From: Terricaulis silvestris
GTDB lineage: Bacteria > Pseudomonadota > Alphaproteobacteria > Caulobacterales > Aquidulcibacteraceae
Assembly: GCF_009792355.1 (NCBI RefSeq)
Contig: NZ_CP047045.1
Coordinates: 682,001 to 746,000 of the forward strand
Length of the DNA: 64,000 bases
Direction: 5' to 3'
Part shown: in pieces, positions 26,723-35,750 of the stretch
Layout: each line of letters starts with the position of its first letter
Position numbering within the stretch: the stretch's first letter is position 1
Made by a program: the position numbers and the translations under genes
Notes under the pieces: model-generated
What the model was told of the DNA's origin: nothing
The model's database searches: none
Seen by the model: the letters and a program-made list of their open reading frames with translations, nothing else

Positions 26723-28105
26723 CTACGCCGCGAGTGCGGGCATTTCCTTGGCGGCGGGCGCAAGAACGGCCGACACGCACAGTGTGAACGTGGATCCTTG
26801 GCCCGGCGCGCTTTCGACGCGAATGTCGCCGCCGAGCAGCTGCGCCAGTTCGCGCGTGATAGCGAGTCCCAATCCGGTGCCGCCATGGGTGCGCGTCACG
26901 GTGTCGTCTGCCTGCACGAAGGCTTTGAAAATCCTACCCATCTGCTCGGCCGTCATGCCGATGCCGGTGTCGGTCACGACGAAGACAAGATCTTCGCCCT
27001 CGCGGCGCGCGCTCAAGCGGATTTCACCCTGTTCGGTGAACTTAGCTGCGTTGGAGAGCAGATTGATGAGGCACTGACCTAGCCGGAACTCGTCGCTGCG
27101 CGTGGCGCCGATATTGGGCGCTACGTCGACGACGACTTGGTTGGCCCGAGCTCGGGCCAGATGGTCCACTGTGCCAACCACGCGTTCAATGAGATCGGAG
27201 ACAGCGAAATCTTCAACCTTGAGCACGATGCGTCCAGCTTCGGCCTTGGAAATGTCGAGCAGGTCGTTGATCAGCCTTAGCAGCGTGCTTGCGGCCGCAA
27301 TGATCCGATCGTGATCGTTCGCATCGCCCACACGGCCATCGGCGTCAGCATCCTCCTTGAGCATTTCGCTGTAGCCGACGATCGCGTTCAGCGGCGTGCG
27401 CAGCTCGTGGCTCATATTGGCGAGGAAGCGCGTTTTCGTCGCATTCGCCCTGTTGGCTGCATCCCGCTCGCGGCGCAAGCTGTCCTGCAGGCGTTCTTCC
27501 TCCGTGAGGTGGCGGCGCATTTGCCCGAACCATACCGCAAAGCACGCGAACAGCCCTGCGAGACAGCCCAACGCGGCGAGCAGCAATTCAACGCCAAGGC
27601 TCCGGGTAGCCGCATCAGCGCGATCACGCACCTCGGCAAGCGCCAGGTTGAGCCCGTTGGCGTACACCCGCTTTTCCTGATCGTACGCCGTTGAGGTCAG
27701 GAGCGCATAAGCCTCCTGCCCCTGCCTGTCCGCCGTCATCTCGAACGCACGGGTCTCCATGTCGACCAGCGCATCGTTTGCGGTGCTAATTTCATGGATA
27801 TGGCGGAGAGCCTCATCCGTCGGGGCGTACCGTTCAACCGAGGCCAGAACCTCGTCGAGATCTTCCACGCCCGCTTCGTAGCGCCAGCGCCAACGGCGCT
27901 CACCAGTGCGCGCATAGAGCAGGGCCGAAGTGGTGAGCACTTCGTCGAGCTGGCGAATGTCGCTCAGCAGATCCTCGCTGCGACCCGTGGCGATGGCCGA
28001 TTGTCGATAGGTTGAGAACACGACAACGGTCAGCGCGCCAGGAAGCGCGACGGCCACCATGGCAGCCGCCGCAACGACGCGCGCGCGCTGCTCTCGGGTC
28101 CACAT
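26723..28105 (-). CDS. Sensor histidine kinase
   Basis: A 460-residue membrane kinase. Transmembrane helices lie at about 10-31 and 172-193, enclosing a helical extracytoplasmic region of about 140 residues. HisKA follows with the phosphorylated His233 in FLANMSHELRTPLN, then HATPase_c with the N box LINLLSNAAKF, DTGIGM and GTGLGLAI. There is no receiver domain and no response regulator gene beside it, so its partner is elsewhere, possibly one of the stand-alone receivers in this window. The signal is unknown. Confidence 0.88.
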   Translation of the reverse strand: MWTREQRARVVAAAAMVAVALPGALTVVVFSTYRQSAIATGRSEDLLSDIRQLDEVLTTSALLYARTGERRWRWRYEAGVEDLDEVLASVERYAPTDEALRHIHEISTANDALVDMETRAFEMTADRQGQEAYALLTSTAYDQEKRVYANGLNLALAEVRDRADAATRSLGVELLLAALGCLAGLFACFAVWFGQMRRHLTEEERLQDSLRRERDAANRANATKTRFLANMSHELRTPLNAIVGYSEMLKEDADADGRVGDANDHDRIIAAASTLLRLINDLLDISKAEAGRIVLKVEDFAVSDLIERVVGTVDHLARARANQVVVDVAPNIGATRSDEFRLGQCLINLLSNAAKFTEQGEIRLSARREGEDLVFVVTDTGIGMTAEQMGRIFKAFVQADDTVTRTHGGTGLGLAITRELAQLLGGDIRVESAPGQGSTFTLCVSAVLAPAAKEMPALAA

Positions 28106-28194
28106 GCGCGACGGCGTAACACAAACAAGGTTGAGGTCGCGTGAAGGATACTGCTGTTAAGCTTTTGTTTGCGCGTCTTAAACGGCGTCAACGC

Positions 28195-29271
28195 CTACGC
28201 GTCGTACGTCAGCGCCACGCCTTCCGTCAGCGGCGTTGCTTGGCACGTGAGCACGTAGCCTTCGGCCAATTCCTGCTCCGAAAGCCCGTAGTTCACCTTC
28301 ATGCTCACTTCGCCCGCCGTCACTTTGGCGCGGCACGTCGCGCAAACACCGCCCTTGCACGCAAACGGCGCGGGGAGACCGGCGCCGCGCACATTGTCCA
28401 GGATCGAGTGTTTTTCCGGGTCGAACGCGACCTGCACGCGCCGCCCGTTCAGCGTCACGCTCATCTTCAGCCCCGCCGCCTTCTCCTCCAGCGCTCGCGC
28501 CGCGGCCGCTTGCGCCGCGGAGAGCGGCCCGGTTGTGAAGCGCTCGATTAGAATGCGCGGCTTGTCGACGCCTTTGGCGATCAGCGCTTCCTCAACCGCA
28601 TCCATCATGGGACCTGGCCCGCAGATGAAGAATGCATCGACGTTCTGGGGGCGCACCACGGTCGACAGAACCTCCTCAACCTTGGTGCGATCGAGCCGGC
28701 CGTTGAACAGCTCAATCTCTTCTTCCTCTTCCTCGAGGAAATGAAACACCGAGAGCCGATCGAGATAGCGATCCTTCAGCCCGGCAATTTCCTCCAGAAA
28801 CATCACGCCCGGCGAATTGCGGTTGCCGTAGAACAGCGTGAATCGCGAATGCGGCTCCATCGCCAACGCCGTTTTCAGCAGCGACAACACCGGCGTGATC
28901 CCAGATCCGCCCGCGAACGCCGCATACTCACGCCGCGCCGTCTCATCGAACGCCCAGCAGAACGAACCGTGCGGCGCCATGACGTCCATGACGTCGCCGG
29001 CTTTCAGCATATCGTTGACCCAGCCCGAGAACGCGCCGCCCGCGATCTTCTTCACGCCGATTTTCAGCATGCCTTCGCTCGGCGAAACGCACACGGAATA
29101 ATTGCGCCGTAACTCCTCGCCGCCAATCTCGCGCCGGAAGGTGAGATGCTGGCCAGCGCGAAACTTAAACGCCTCGCGCAACTCTTCCGGCAACTCAAAC
29201 CGCACCGACACCGCATCCGGCGTCTCGCGCTTTACCTCCGCCACTCGCAGCTTGTGAAAATCGATGCTCAT
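28195..29271 (-). CDS. paaE: Phenylacetyl-CoA epoxidase reductase subunit PaaE
   Basis: A 358-residue reductase that passes electrons from NADPH through FAD and a [2Fe-2S] centre to the PaaAC oxygenase. The FAD domain has the RxYS-type motif (RRNYSVCVSP), the NAD domain has AGGSGITPVLSLL, and the C-terminal plant-type ferredoxin has CKGGVCATC and a distal LTCQA cysteine. ATG at 29271 gives the standard N-terminus; a longer upstream reading lies in a repeat-containing spacer. It is the last gene of the paaA-(DUF3291)-B-C-D-E operon, set apart from paaD by a 58-base spacer with a strong hairpin. Confidence 0.93.
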   Translation of the reverse strand: MSIDFHKLRVAEVKRETPDAVSVRFELPEELREAFKFRAGQHLTFRREIGGEELRRNYSVCVSPSEGMLKIGVKKIAGGAFSGWVNDMLKAGDVMDVMAPHGSFCWAFDETARREYAAFAGGSGITPVLSLLKTALAMEPHSRFTLFYGNRNSPGVMFLEEIAGLKDRYLDRLSVFHFLEEEEEEIELFNGRLDRTKVEEVLSTVVRPQNVDAFFICGPGPMMDAVEEALIAKGVDKPRILIERFTTGPLSAAQAAAARALEEKAAGLKMSVTLNGRRVQVAFDPEKHSILDNVRGAGLPAPFACKGGVCATCRAKVTAGEVSMKVNYGLSEQELAEGYVLTCQATPLTEGVALTYDA

Positions 29272-29274
29272 TGT

Positions 29275-29296
29275 CCTCCCCCGTTTGCGGGGGAGG
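29275..29296. repeat. GC hairpin in the paaD-paaE spacer
   Basis: CCTCCCCCG and CGGGGGAGG pair over 9 bases around a 4-base loop, followed by a purine-rich tail (GGCGAGCGGAGCGAGCCGGA). It looks like a small dispersed intergenic repeat. It sits between paaD and the paaE start, immediately before paaE, where it could attenuate transcription or affect paaE translation. Confidence 0.55.
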
Positions 29297-29329
29297 TGGC
29301 GAGCGGAGCGAGCCGGAGAGGCGCGTTTG

Positions 29330-29815
29330 CTAGTGACATTTGAATCTATCGAACGGCTCAGCGCACGCTTTGCAGCGCCACAGCGCTTTGCACGGCGTCG
29401 AGCCAAACCGTGAGATTTCTTCCGTATTGGACGAGCCGCACCGCGGACACTCCGCGGCTTGTGCATTCTTCAGCGCGGACGCAGCCGCGCCCTTCGGCGG
29501 TGGCGCAATCCCATAAGCATGTAGCTTCTCGCGCCCCGCATCGCTGATCCAATCGGTCGACCACGGCGGTGACAGCGTCGTCTCAATCGCTACGTCGCCA
29601 AAGCCGTTGGCATCCAACGCCGCGCGGATCATCTGCTCAATCGCCAGCGTCGCGGGGCACCCGGTGTATGTCGGCGTGATCGTCACTGCGTCGGCGCCAA
29701 TCTCGCGCACGATGCCGAGATCAAGCACGGATACCGCCGGAATCTCCGGATCCGGCACATTGGCCAGCACCGCGCGGATGCGGTCAGTGTCGGTGATCGC
29801 GACCACGGCGCTCAC
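29330..29815 (-). CDS. paaD: Phenylacetyl-CoA epoxidase maturation protein PaaD
   Basis: A 161-residue protein with the N-terminal MIP18/DUF59-type domain (DPEIPAVSVLDLGIV, TPTYTGCPA) and a C-terminal zinc-ribbon-like cysteine set (CPRCGSSNTEEIS then PCKALWRCKAC). PaaD is needed for epoxidase activity, probably in iron-centre maturation. GTG at 29815 overlaps the paaC stop (GTGA). The C-terminal cysteine pattern distinguishes it from the housekeeping SufT-like relatives. Confidence 0.92.
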   Translation of the reverse strand: MSAVVAITDTDRIRAVLANVPDPEIPAVSVLDLGIVREIGADAVTITPTYTGCPATLAIEQMIRAALDANGFGDVAIETTLSPPWSTDWISDAGREKLHAYGIAPPPKGAAASALKNAQAAECPRCGSSNTEEISRFGSTPCKALWRCKACAEPFDRFKCH

Positions 29816-30561
29816 CACGTCGCGCCCGGATAGGCGCGCTGCAGGAACTGCATCTCAGTCAGCAAATGCCCCAGATGCTCCGAATGCCGGCCGACGCGCC
29901 CGCCCAGCACCGGCCGCCGCGACGCAGGTCGCTCTAGCGTCGCATCTGCCAACACCGCATCAATCCGCGCGTCCCAAGCCGCACGTAACGCAGCCTTGTC
30001 CACGCCAACGCCAGCCTCCAACGCCGTGGCATCGACATCATCCATCGCGAACAATTCGTCGGCAAAACGCCACATCCAGTCCAGCCCCGCGATCATGCGC
30101 GCGCGGCTTTCCTCGGTGCCGTCACCCAGCCGCACCACCCAATCGCTCGCCAGCGTCACGTGATAGGCGGTTTCCTTGACCGCCTTCGCCGCAATCGCCG
30201 AGAGCTGCGCGTCCTTCGACGCCATCAGCGCCATGAACAGCAGCTCTTGGTAATGCGAGAACAGAAACAATCGCGCGATCGTCTGAGCGAAATCGCCGTT
30301 CGGCTGCTCGACCAGCAGACAGTTCGTGAAATCCATCACGTCGCGCCGGAACGCCAGTGCATCGCCGTCGCGGCCTTCGCCCTCAAGTGCGCCGGCGAGC
30401 CCGAGAAAATGCGTCGCTTGTCCCACTTGATCCAACGCCACGTTCGCCAGCGAAAGATCAACCTCCAGCGCCGGCGCATGCCCGCACCACTCGCCCAGCC
30501 GTTGACCAAGGATCAACGAGTCATCGCCAAGCCGCAGCGCATATGTCGCGAGAGGGGACAT
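29812..30561 (-). CDS. paaC: Phenylacetyl-CoA epoxidase structural subunit PaaC
   Basis: A 249-residue ferritin-like subunit that forms the stable core with PaaA. The sequence has the family pattern LGDDSLILGQRLGEWCGHAP near the start, EQPNGDFAQTIARL, and KAVKETAYHV. It does not carry the di-iron ligands itself. The start shares one base with the paaB stop, in keeping with tight coupling of epoxidase subunits. Confidence 0.93.
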   Translation of the reverse strand: MSPLATYALRLGDDSLILGQRLGEWCGHAPALEVDLSLANVALDQVGQATHFLGLAGALEGEGRDGDALAFRRDVMDFTNCLLVEQPNGDFAQTIARLFLFSHYQELLFMALMASKDAQLSAIAAKAVKETAYHVTLASDWVVRLGDGTEESRARMIAGLDWMWRFADELFAMDDVDATALEAGVGVDKAALRAAWDARIDAVLADATLERPASRRPVLGGRVGRHSEHLGHLLTEMQFLQRAYPGATW

Positions 30562-30854
30562 CAGATATGCGTGATCCCATCGGGAATTTTGTAGAAGGTC
30601 GGGTGGCGATAGACTTTGTCCTCCGCCGGTTCGAACAACGCCGCCGCATCGCCTGGATCAGACGCCACGATCTGCGCCGACGGCAACACCCATAAGCTCA
30701 CACCTTCCATGCGCCGCGTATAGGTATCGCGCGCATGCTCCAGCGCCATCTTGCTATCGGCCGCGTGCACGCTGCCAACATGGCGGTGCGACAGCCCGCC
30801 CTTGCCGCGCACGAACACTTCCCACAACGGCCATTCCTTGCTCGGATCGCTCAT
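30561..30854 (-). CDS. paaB: Phenylacetyl-CoA epoxidase subunit PaaB
   Basis: A 97-residue subunit bridging PaaAC units and needed for full activity. The family pattern WPLWEVFVRGKGGLSHRHVG is plain, followed by ALEHARDTYTRR. ATG at 30854 is 8 bases after the stop of the preceding DUF3291 gene; a GTG five codons upstream is an alternative. It is separated from paaA by an extra gene, which is not the usual arrangement. Confidence 0.92.
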   Translation of the reverse strand: MSDPSKEWPLWEVFVRGKGGLSHRHVGSVHAADSKMALEHARDTYTRRMEGVSLWVLPSAQIVASDPGDAAALFEPAEDKVYRHPTFYKIPDGITHI

Positions 30855-30861
30855 CGCGCAC

Positions 30862-31326
30862 TCATCCACATTGCTTTGTCAGCCACGCCTTCAGGTGAGC
30901 GAGATGATCCCAGCCATAGGCGTAGTCGGTTGATCCATGGGCGCGGAGATGCTCGAGCCGCTCCAGCGCTTCCGCCAACGTTGGAAAACACCCGACTTCA
31001 ACGGGCCACATCACGAAAATCGCCTGCTTCGGCGCTTCGAACCACGAATGCTTGCCGTTGTAGATTTTCTTGTGCGCCGTGTTCCAGACGAAGTGCTCTA
31101 GCACCTCGACGTTTTCCCACACCGTCAAATTTGCGATGTCTTGCGGGTTGTCGGTGAACTTAATGTCCGTCGCCCCAGCGCCGCTCTCATCCTTCATGCG
31201 CCAGACGAAACCAGGCGTGCGCTTGGCCAGCGCGTTGATCGCATCGAGCGCATTCATGAACCCCGCCACGCGAGGATCGTCGAGGGGATACAGTGCGCGG
31301 CCGATATTGAGTTCAGCAACGTGCAT
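30862..31326 (-). CDS. DUF3291 protein inserted between paaA and paaB
   Basis: A 154-residue protein with the DUF3291 pattern: MHVAELNIGRALYPLDDPRV at the start, NLTVWENVEVLEHFVWNT in the middle and MWPVEVGCFPTLAEALERL at the end. The fold is a dimeric alpha/beta barrel like small monooxygenases and heme-binding ABM proteins, but no function is established. It begins 5 bases after paaA and ends 8 bases before paaB, so it must be co-expressed with the epoxidase. It may be an accessory or protective factor. GTG at 31335, overlapping the paaA stop, is an alternative start. Confidence 0.82.
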   Translation of the reverse strand: MHVAELNIGRALYPLDDPRVAGFMNALDAINALAKRTPGFVWRMKDESGAGATDIKFTDNPQDIANLTVWENVEVLEHFVWNTAHKKIYNGKHSWFEAPKQAIFVMWPVEVGCFPTLAEALERLEHLRAHGSTDYAYGWDHLAHLKAWLTKQCG

Positions 31327-31331
31327 GAGGC

Positions 31332-32321
31332 TCACTCCGCCGCCTGCTTCGCTGCCGCACGCTTCTCAGCATGCACGCGCGCCGCGTCGCGCACCCAAGC
31401 GCCGTCGTCCCAGGCCTTCTGCCGCGCCTGCATGCGCTCTTTTGCGACCGGCCCTTCGCCACGCACCACTGCGTAGAATTCTTCCCAGTCCACTTCGCCG
31501 AAATCGTAAGCGCCACGCTCTTCGTTCCACTTCAGCTTGTCGTCAGGCACTTTCAGCCCAATCGCCTCAGCTTGCGGCACGGTGATATCGACGAATTTCT
31601 GACGCAGCTCATCGTTGGTGTCGCGCTTGATGCGCCAGCGCATGCTTTGCTCGGTGTTCGGTGACTTCTCGTCCGGCGGGCCGAACATCATCAGCGACGG
31701 CCACCACCAGCGGTTCAACGCATCCTGCGCCATGCGCTTCTGCTCGGGCGTGCCCGCGGCCAGATGCATCGTGATCTCGTAACCCTGGCGCTGGTGGAAG
31801 CTCTCTTCCTTGCAGATACGAACCATCGCGCGCGCGTAGGGGCCGTACGAGGTCCGCTGCAGCGGCACCTGGTTCATGATCGCCGCGCCGTCAACCAGCC
31901 AGCCAATCGCGCCGATGTCCGCCCAGGTCAGCGTCGGGTAATTGAAGATCGTGGAGTACTTAGCTTTGCCGGAGAGCAACGCTTCGGTCATCTCATCGCG
32001 CGACGTGCCCAACGTCTCCGCCGCCGAGTAAAGATAAAGCCCGTGTCCGGCCTCATCCTGCACCTTCGCCAGCAGGATCGCCTTGCGGCGCAAATTCGGC
32101 GCACGCGTGATCCAATTGCCTTCCGGCAGCATGCCGACAATCTCGCTATGCGCATGCTGCGACATCTGCCGCACCAGCGTCTTACGATACGCGTCCGGCA
32201 TCCAGTCCTTCGGCTCGATGAACTCATCGGCCGCCACGCGCGCTTCGAACGCTGCAAGCCTCGCCGGATCCTCGGCGACGGCCTCAGCCTTCTTCTTCCC
32301 AGAGAGGTCGGTGGTGTACAT
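31332..32321 (-). CDS. paaA: Phenylacetyl-CoA epoxidase catalytic subunit PaaA
   Basis: A 329-residue ferritin-like di-iron oxygenase subunit converting phenylacetyl-CoA to the ring 1,2-epoxide. Iron-ligand motifs are visible in [13 protein letters not shown] and [11 protein letters not shown]. The N-terminus ([19 protein letters not shown]) matches the family. It is the first gene of the minus-strand epoxidase operon. A perfect 14-bp palindrome 42 bases upstream is a likely repressor site. Confidence 0.95.
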   Translation of the reverse strand: MYTTDLSGKKKAEAVAEDPARLAAFEARVAADEFIEPKDWMPDAYRKTLVRQMSQHAHSEIVGMLPEGNWITRAPNLRRKAILLAKVQDEAGHGLYLYSAAETLGTSRDEMTEALLSGKAKYSTIFNYPTLTWADIGAIGWLVDGAAIMNQVPLQRTSYGPYARAMVRICKEESFHQRQGYEITMHLAAGTPEQKRMAQDALNRWWWPSLMMFGPPDEKSPNTEQSMRWRIKRDTNDELRQKFVDITVPQAEAIGLKVPDDKLKWNEERGAYDFGEVDWEEFYAVVRGEGPVAKERMQARQKAWDDGAWVRDAARVHAEKRAAAKQAAE

Positions 32322-32362
32322 GCGCCAAGCCTTTCGGAACTTGCCTCAATCCTATCATTCGC

Positions 32363-32376
32363 TGACCGATCGGTCA
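32363..32376. promoter_or_regulatory. Putative TetR-type operator upstream of paaA
   Basis: TGACCGATCGGTCA is a perfect palindrome between paaI and paaA, overlapping the paaI stop codon. Palindromes with ACCGA/TCGGT arms are typical of TetR repressors of paa genes. A related half-site (TTGACCGACCA, 32816-32826) occurs between paaI and paaG. Confidence 0.55.
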
Positions 32377-32799
32377 ATTAATTACCGTCCCGCCAATCGT
32401 CCGCGAAAGCCCAGTAAATTCAGCGATCACCGCGCCTTCGCCGGTTTTGACGCTGACCTGATAGACGCCGCTCCGCCCAGACCGCGACGCTTCCCGCGCT
32501 TCCGCAACCAGCTCATCGCCCGCCGCCGCCGGCGCCAAGAAGCTGATCGTCGCGTTCTGCGCGACGCTGGTTTCATTGCGCGAATTGCACGCATAGGCGA
32601 ACGCCGTGTCGGCGAGCGCGAAGATCATGCCGCCGTGCGCGATGCGATGGCCGTTCAGCATGTCGTCGCGGAGTGTCATGCGAATGCGTGCGTAACCTTC
32701 GCGCGCTTCATCGATCGTGATGCCCCAGGCGGGACCGGTGCCCTCCAGCGCCAGCATCGCATCCGCCACCCGCCGCGCCAGCGCGTCCGCTTCCGTCAT
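32374..32799 (-). CDS. paaI: PaaI-type hotdog thioesterase
   Basis: A 141-residue hotdog-fold thioesterase. The motif NGHRIAHGGMIFALADTAF contains the HGG active-site region, and NATISFLAPAAAGDELVAEA is characteristic. PaaI hydrolyses hydroxylated phenylacetyl-CoA dead-end products and so frees CoA. ATG at 32799 was chosen from the family N-terminus. It lies upstream of paaA in the same direction, and divergent from paaG by 69 bases. Confidence 0.88.
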   Translation of the reverse strand: MTEADALARRVADAMLALEGTGPAWGITIDEAREGYARIRMTLRDDMLNGHRIAHGGMIFALADTAFAYACNSRNETSVAQNATISFLAPAAAGDELVAEAREASRSGRSGVYQVSVKTGEGAVIAEFTGLSRTIGGTVIN

Positions 32800-32868
32800 C
32801 GCATGTCTCGTGAATTGACCGACCACGCGTTCTATCATACGCCACCGCGATACGCGAGGAGGCGAGCA

Positions 32869-33657
32869 ATGGACTACGAAACCATTCTGCTGGAGATCGC
32901 CAACGGCGCCGCCCGCCTCACGCTCAATCGCCCCGATCGCCTCAACAGCTTCACGGTGCAGATGCACGACGAAGTCTCGCGCGCGCTGGAGGCGGTGTCG
33001 AATAGCGATGCGCGCGTGCTCGTTCTCACCGGCGCCGGCCGCGGCTTCTGTGCAGGGCAGGATCTGTCCGATCGCGCCGTGGCGCCGGGCGGTGACGGCG
33101 TCGATCTCGGCGAGTCGCTGGAGAAACGCTACAATCCGCTGATCCGTCGCCTGACATCGCTCGAGCTTCCTGTGATCTGCGCGGTCAACGGCGTTGCCGC
33201 CGGCGCCGGCGCCAACATCGCGCTCGCGTGCGACATCGTTATTGCGGCGAGAAGCGCGAAGTTCATCCAGAGCTTCGCCAACATTGGACTCGTCCCCGAC
33301 AGCGGCGGCACCTGGTCGTTGCCACGTCTGGCCGGCCAAGCGCGCGCCATGGGCCTCGCGCTGACAGGCGAACCGCTCACCGCCGAGCGCGCCGAAGCTT
33401 GGGGCGTGATCTGGAAATGCGTCGATGACGATAAACTGCGGGAAGAAACCGACGCGCTCGCCGCGAAGTTCGCGTCGGCGCCGACCAAAGGTCTAGCTGC
33501 CACCAAGAAATTGATCCGCGAAGGCGCCACGCGCACGCTTGCGGAACAACTCGATGTTGAACGCGACGCACAACGCGCCCTCGGTCGCACCGGCGATTAC
33601 AAAGAAGGCGTCGCCGCCTTCATGGAAAAGCGCCCGCCGAATTTTGCCGGAAGCTGA
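32869..33657 (+). CDS. paaG: Enoyl-CoA hydratase/isomerase, probable PaaG
   Basis: A 262-residue crotonase-fold enzyme. In context it is the 1,2-epoxyphenylacetyl-CoA isomerase that forms the oxepin. It shows GRGFCAGQDLSD, the oxyanion-hole region NGVAAGAGANIALACD, and IGLVPDSGGTWSLPR with the catalytic aspartate found in PaaG instead of a hydratase glutamate. A strong ribosome site (GAGGAGG) precedes ATG 32869. It is 3 bases from paaZ and divergent from paaI. Confidence 0.9.
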   Translation: MDYETILLEIANGAARLTLNRPDRLNSFTVQMHDEVSRALEAVSNSDARVLVLTGAGRGFCAGQDLSDRAVAPGGDGVDLGESLEKRYNPLIRRLTSLELPVICAVNGVAAGAGANIALACDIVIAARSAKFIQSFANIGLVPDSGGTWSLPRLAGQARAMGLALTGEPLTAERAEAWGVIWKCVDDDKLREETDALAAKFASAPTKGLAATKKLIREGATRTLAEQLDVERDAQRALGRTGDYKEGVAAFMEKRPPNFAGS

Positions 33658-33660
33658 GAC

Positions 33661-35679
33661 ATGAAACCGATCACGCTTCAGAATTACGCGGAAGGCCATT
33701 GGGTCGCCGGCGCCGGTGGGCTCGCTGAATTACGCTCCGCCGTGAACGGCGATGTCGTTGCGCTCACATCATCACAGGGACTTGATTTCGGCGCCATGCT
33801 TCGCTTCGCACGCGAGCATGGCGGCCCCGCGCTGCGCAAGCTCACGTTCCACCAACGCGCGCTCATGCTTAAGGCGCTCGCCGAAGCGCTCACCGCACGC
33901 AAGGACGAACTCTACGAGCTCAGCTACAGCACCGGCGCCACCAAGGGCGACAGCTGGATCGATATCGACGGCGGCATCGGGACCTTCGCCGTCTATCAAG
34001 GCAAAGGCCGCCGTGAACTCCCGAACGACACCATCCTGATCGACGGCGCCGTCGAAGCGCTGTCGCGCAACGGCACATTCCAGGGCCTGCACGTCTACAC
34101 CTCGCTGCAAGGCGTCGCCGTCCACATCAACGCTTTCAATTTCCCGGTCTGGGGCATGCTCGAAAAGCTCGCGCCAACCTTCCTCGCTGGCGTCCCCGCC
34201 ATCGTGAAGCCGGCCAGCGCAACGAGCTATCTCACCGAGGCCGCCGTGCGCATCATGCTCGAAGCCAACATTCTACCGAAAGGCGCGCTGCAGCTGATCG
34301 TCGGCGCCACCGGCGATTTATTCGAACATCTGACGACGCAGGACGTCGTCTCCTTCACCGGCTCCGCCAGCACAGCCGCCAAACTCCGCACTCACCCCGT
34401 CATCACGCGCGAAAGCGTCCGCTTCGTCGCCGAACAAGATTCGCTCAACGCCTCTGTGCTCGGTCCTGATGCGTCGCCCGACTCACCCGAGTTCGATCTC
34501 TTCATCAAGGAAGTCGTCCGCGAGATGACGGTGAAAGCGGGCCAAAAATGCACCGCCATCCGCCGCGGTCTTGTGCCCGCCAAGCTTCTCGACGCCGCGC
34601 AGGACGCGCTGAAAGCGCGTTTGGAAAAAATCACTGTCGGCGATCCGCGCGACGAAGCGACCAAGATGGGCGCCCTGGTCAGCACTAGCCAGCGCAACGA
34701 CGTGCGCGACAAGATCAAGCAAATCGCCGCCGATGGCGCGATTGTTTACGGCGATCCCAACGCATCGCCGTTTAACGAGAAGGGCGCCTTCATCTCGCCG
34801 GTTCTGCTGCGCTGCGACAAACCGTGGGACGCGCGCGCTGTGCACGATGTCGAAGCGTTCGGCCCGGTTTCAACTTTGATGCCGTACCAAGACGGCGCCG
34901 ACGCCATCGCACTCGCCAATCGCGGCAAGGGCTCGCTTGTAATGAGCGTGTTCACGCACGACACGGATTTCGCGGGCGACGTTGTGCACAGCTCAGGCTC
35001 GTTCCACGGCCGCATCGCCTTCATTGACCGCGACAGCGCCAAGGAATCCACTGGCCACGGTTCGCCGATGCCGCACATGACTCACGGTGGCCCCGGCCGC
35101 GCCGGCGGCGGCGAGGAGATGGGCGGCATCCGCGGCGTGAAGCACTACATGCAACGCACCGCGCTGCAGGGCCATCCGCGCGTGCTCGCTGCGATCACCA
35201 ATCGCTACATCGCCGGCATGCCGGTGCAAGAGGCGAGCGAACACCCGTTCCGCCGCAAGTTCCACGACCTGCCGATCGGGTATCAGCTCAAAACCAAATC
35301 GCGCGAAATCACGCTCGACGATATCGAACACTTCGCCCACTTCACCGGCGACACCTTCTACGCCCACATGGATGAAGCCGCCGCCGCCGCCAATCCGCTG
35401 TTCGGCGGCCGCGTCGCGCACGGCTATCTCATCCTTGCATTCGCAGCCGGACTCTTTGTGGATCCCGATCCAGGTCCAGTGCTCGCCAATTACGGCCTAG
35501 ACAATCTGCGCTTCGTCAAACCGGTGAAGCCCGGCGAAGCGATCCAAGTCGCGCTCACCGTGAAAGACAAAACGCTGCGCAAGCCCGATCAGGGCGAAGT
35601 GCGCTGGGACGTCCTTGTCACCAATCGCGAAGGCGAGACCGTCGCGGCTTACGATCTACTCACGATGAACGCGGCCTAA
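33661..35679 (+). CDS. paaZ: Oxepin-CoA hydrolase / semialdehyde dehydrogenase PaaZ
   Basis: A 672-residue bifunctional ring-opening enzyme. Residues about 1-510 are an aldehyde dehydrogenase (catalytic Cys in KAGQKCTAIRRG), and about 540-665 a MaoC-like R-hydratase (FTGDTFYAHMDE, GGRVAHGYLILAF, NYGLDNLRFVKPVKPGE). The hydratase opens the oxepin ring and the dehydrogenase oxidises the aldehyde formed. Length matches the fused family form. It ends at an inverted-repeat element that separates it from the convergent aminotransferase gene. Confidence 0.95.
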   Translation: MKPITLQNYAEGHWVAGAGGLAELRSAVNGDVVALTSSQGLDFGAMLRFAREHGGPALRKLTFHQRALMLKALAEALTARKDELYELSYSTGATKGDSWIDIDGGIGTFAVYQGKGRRELPNDTILIDGAVEALSRNGTFQGLHVYTSLQGVAVHINAFNFPVWGMLEKLAPTFLAGVPAIVKPASATSYLTEAAVRIMLEANILPKGALQLIVGATGDLFEHLTTQDVVSFTGSASTAAKLRTHPVITRESVRFVAEQDSLNASVLGPDASPDSPEFDLFIKEVVREMTVKAGQKCTAIRRGLVPAKLLDAAQDALKARLEKITVGDPRDEATKMGALVSTSQRNDVRDKIKQIAADGAIVYGDPNASPFNEKGAFISPVLLRCDKPWDARAVHDVEAFGPVSTLMPYQDGADAIALANRGKGSLVMSVFTHDTDFAGDVVHSSGSFHGRIAFIDRDSAKESTGHGSPMPHMTHGGPGRAGGGEEMGGIRGVKHYMQRTALQGHPRVLAAITNRYIAGMPVQEASEHPFRRKFHDLPIGYQLKTKSREITLDDIEHFAHFTGDTFYAHMDEAAAAANPLFGGRVAHGYLILAFAAGLFVDPDPGPVLANYGLDNLRFVKPVKPGEAIQVALTVKDKTLRKPDQGEVRWDVLVTNREGETVAAYDLLTMNAA

Positions 35680-35747
35680 TATGGACCGCCGGCGCCCTCG
35701 CCGGCAAACACCGGCGCATGCCGGCGAGGGCGCCGGCGGTCCATATT
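35678..35747. repeat. Inverted-repeat element, copy 1
   Basis: The outer arms (35678-35705 and 35720-35747) are 28-base perfect inverted repeats beginning AATATGGACCGCCGG, with a 14-base loop. The same arms flank a longer insert at 54097-54200. Between the convergent paaZ and aminotransferase genes it would also work as a bidirectional transcription stop, although no T-run follows. Confidence 0.8.
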
Positions 35748-35750
35748 GGA

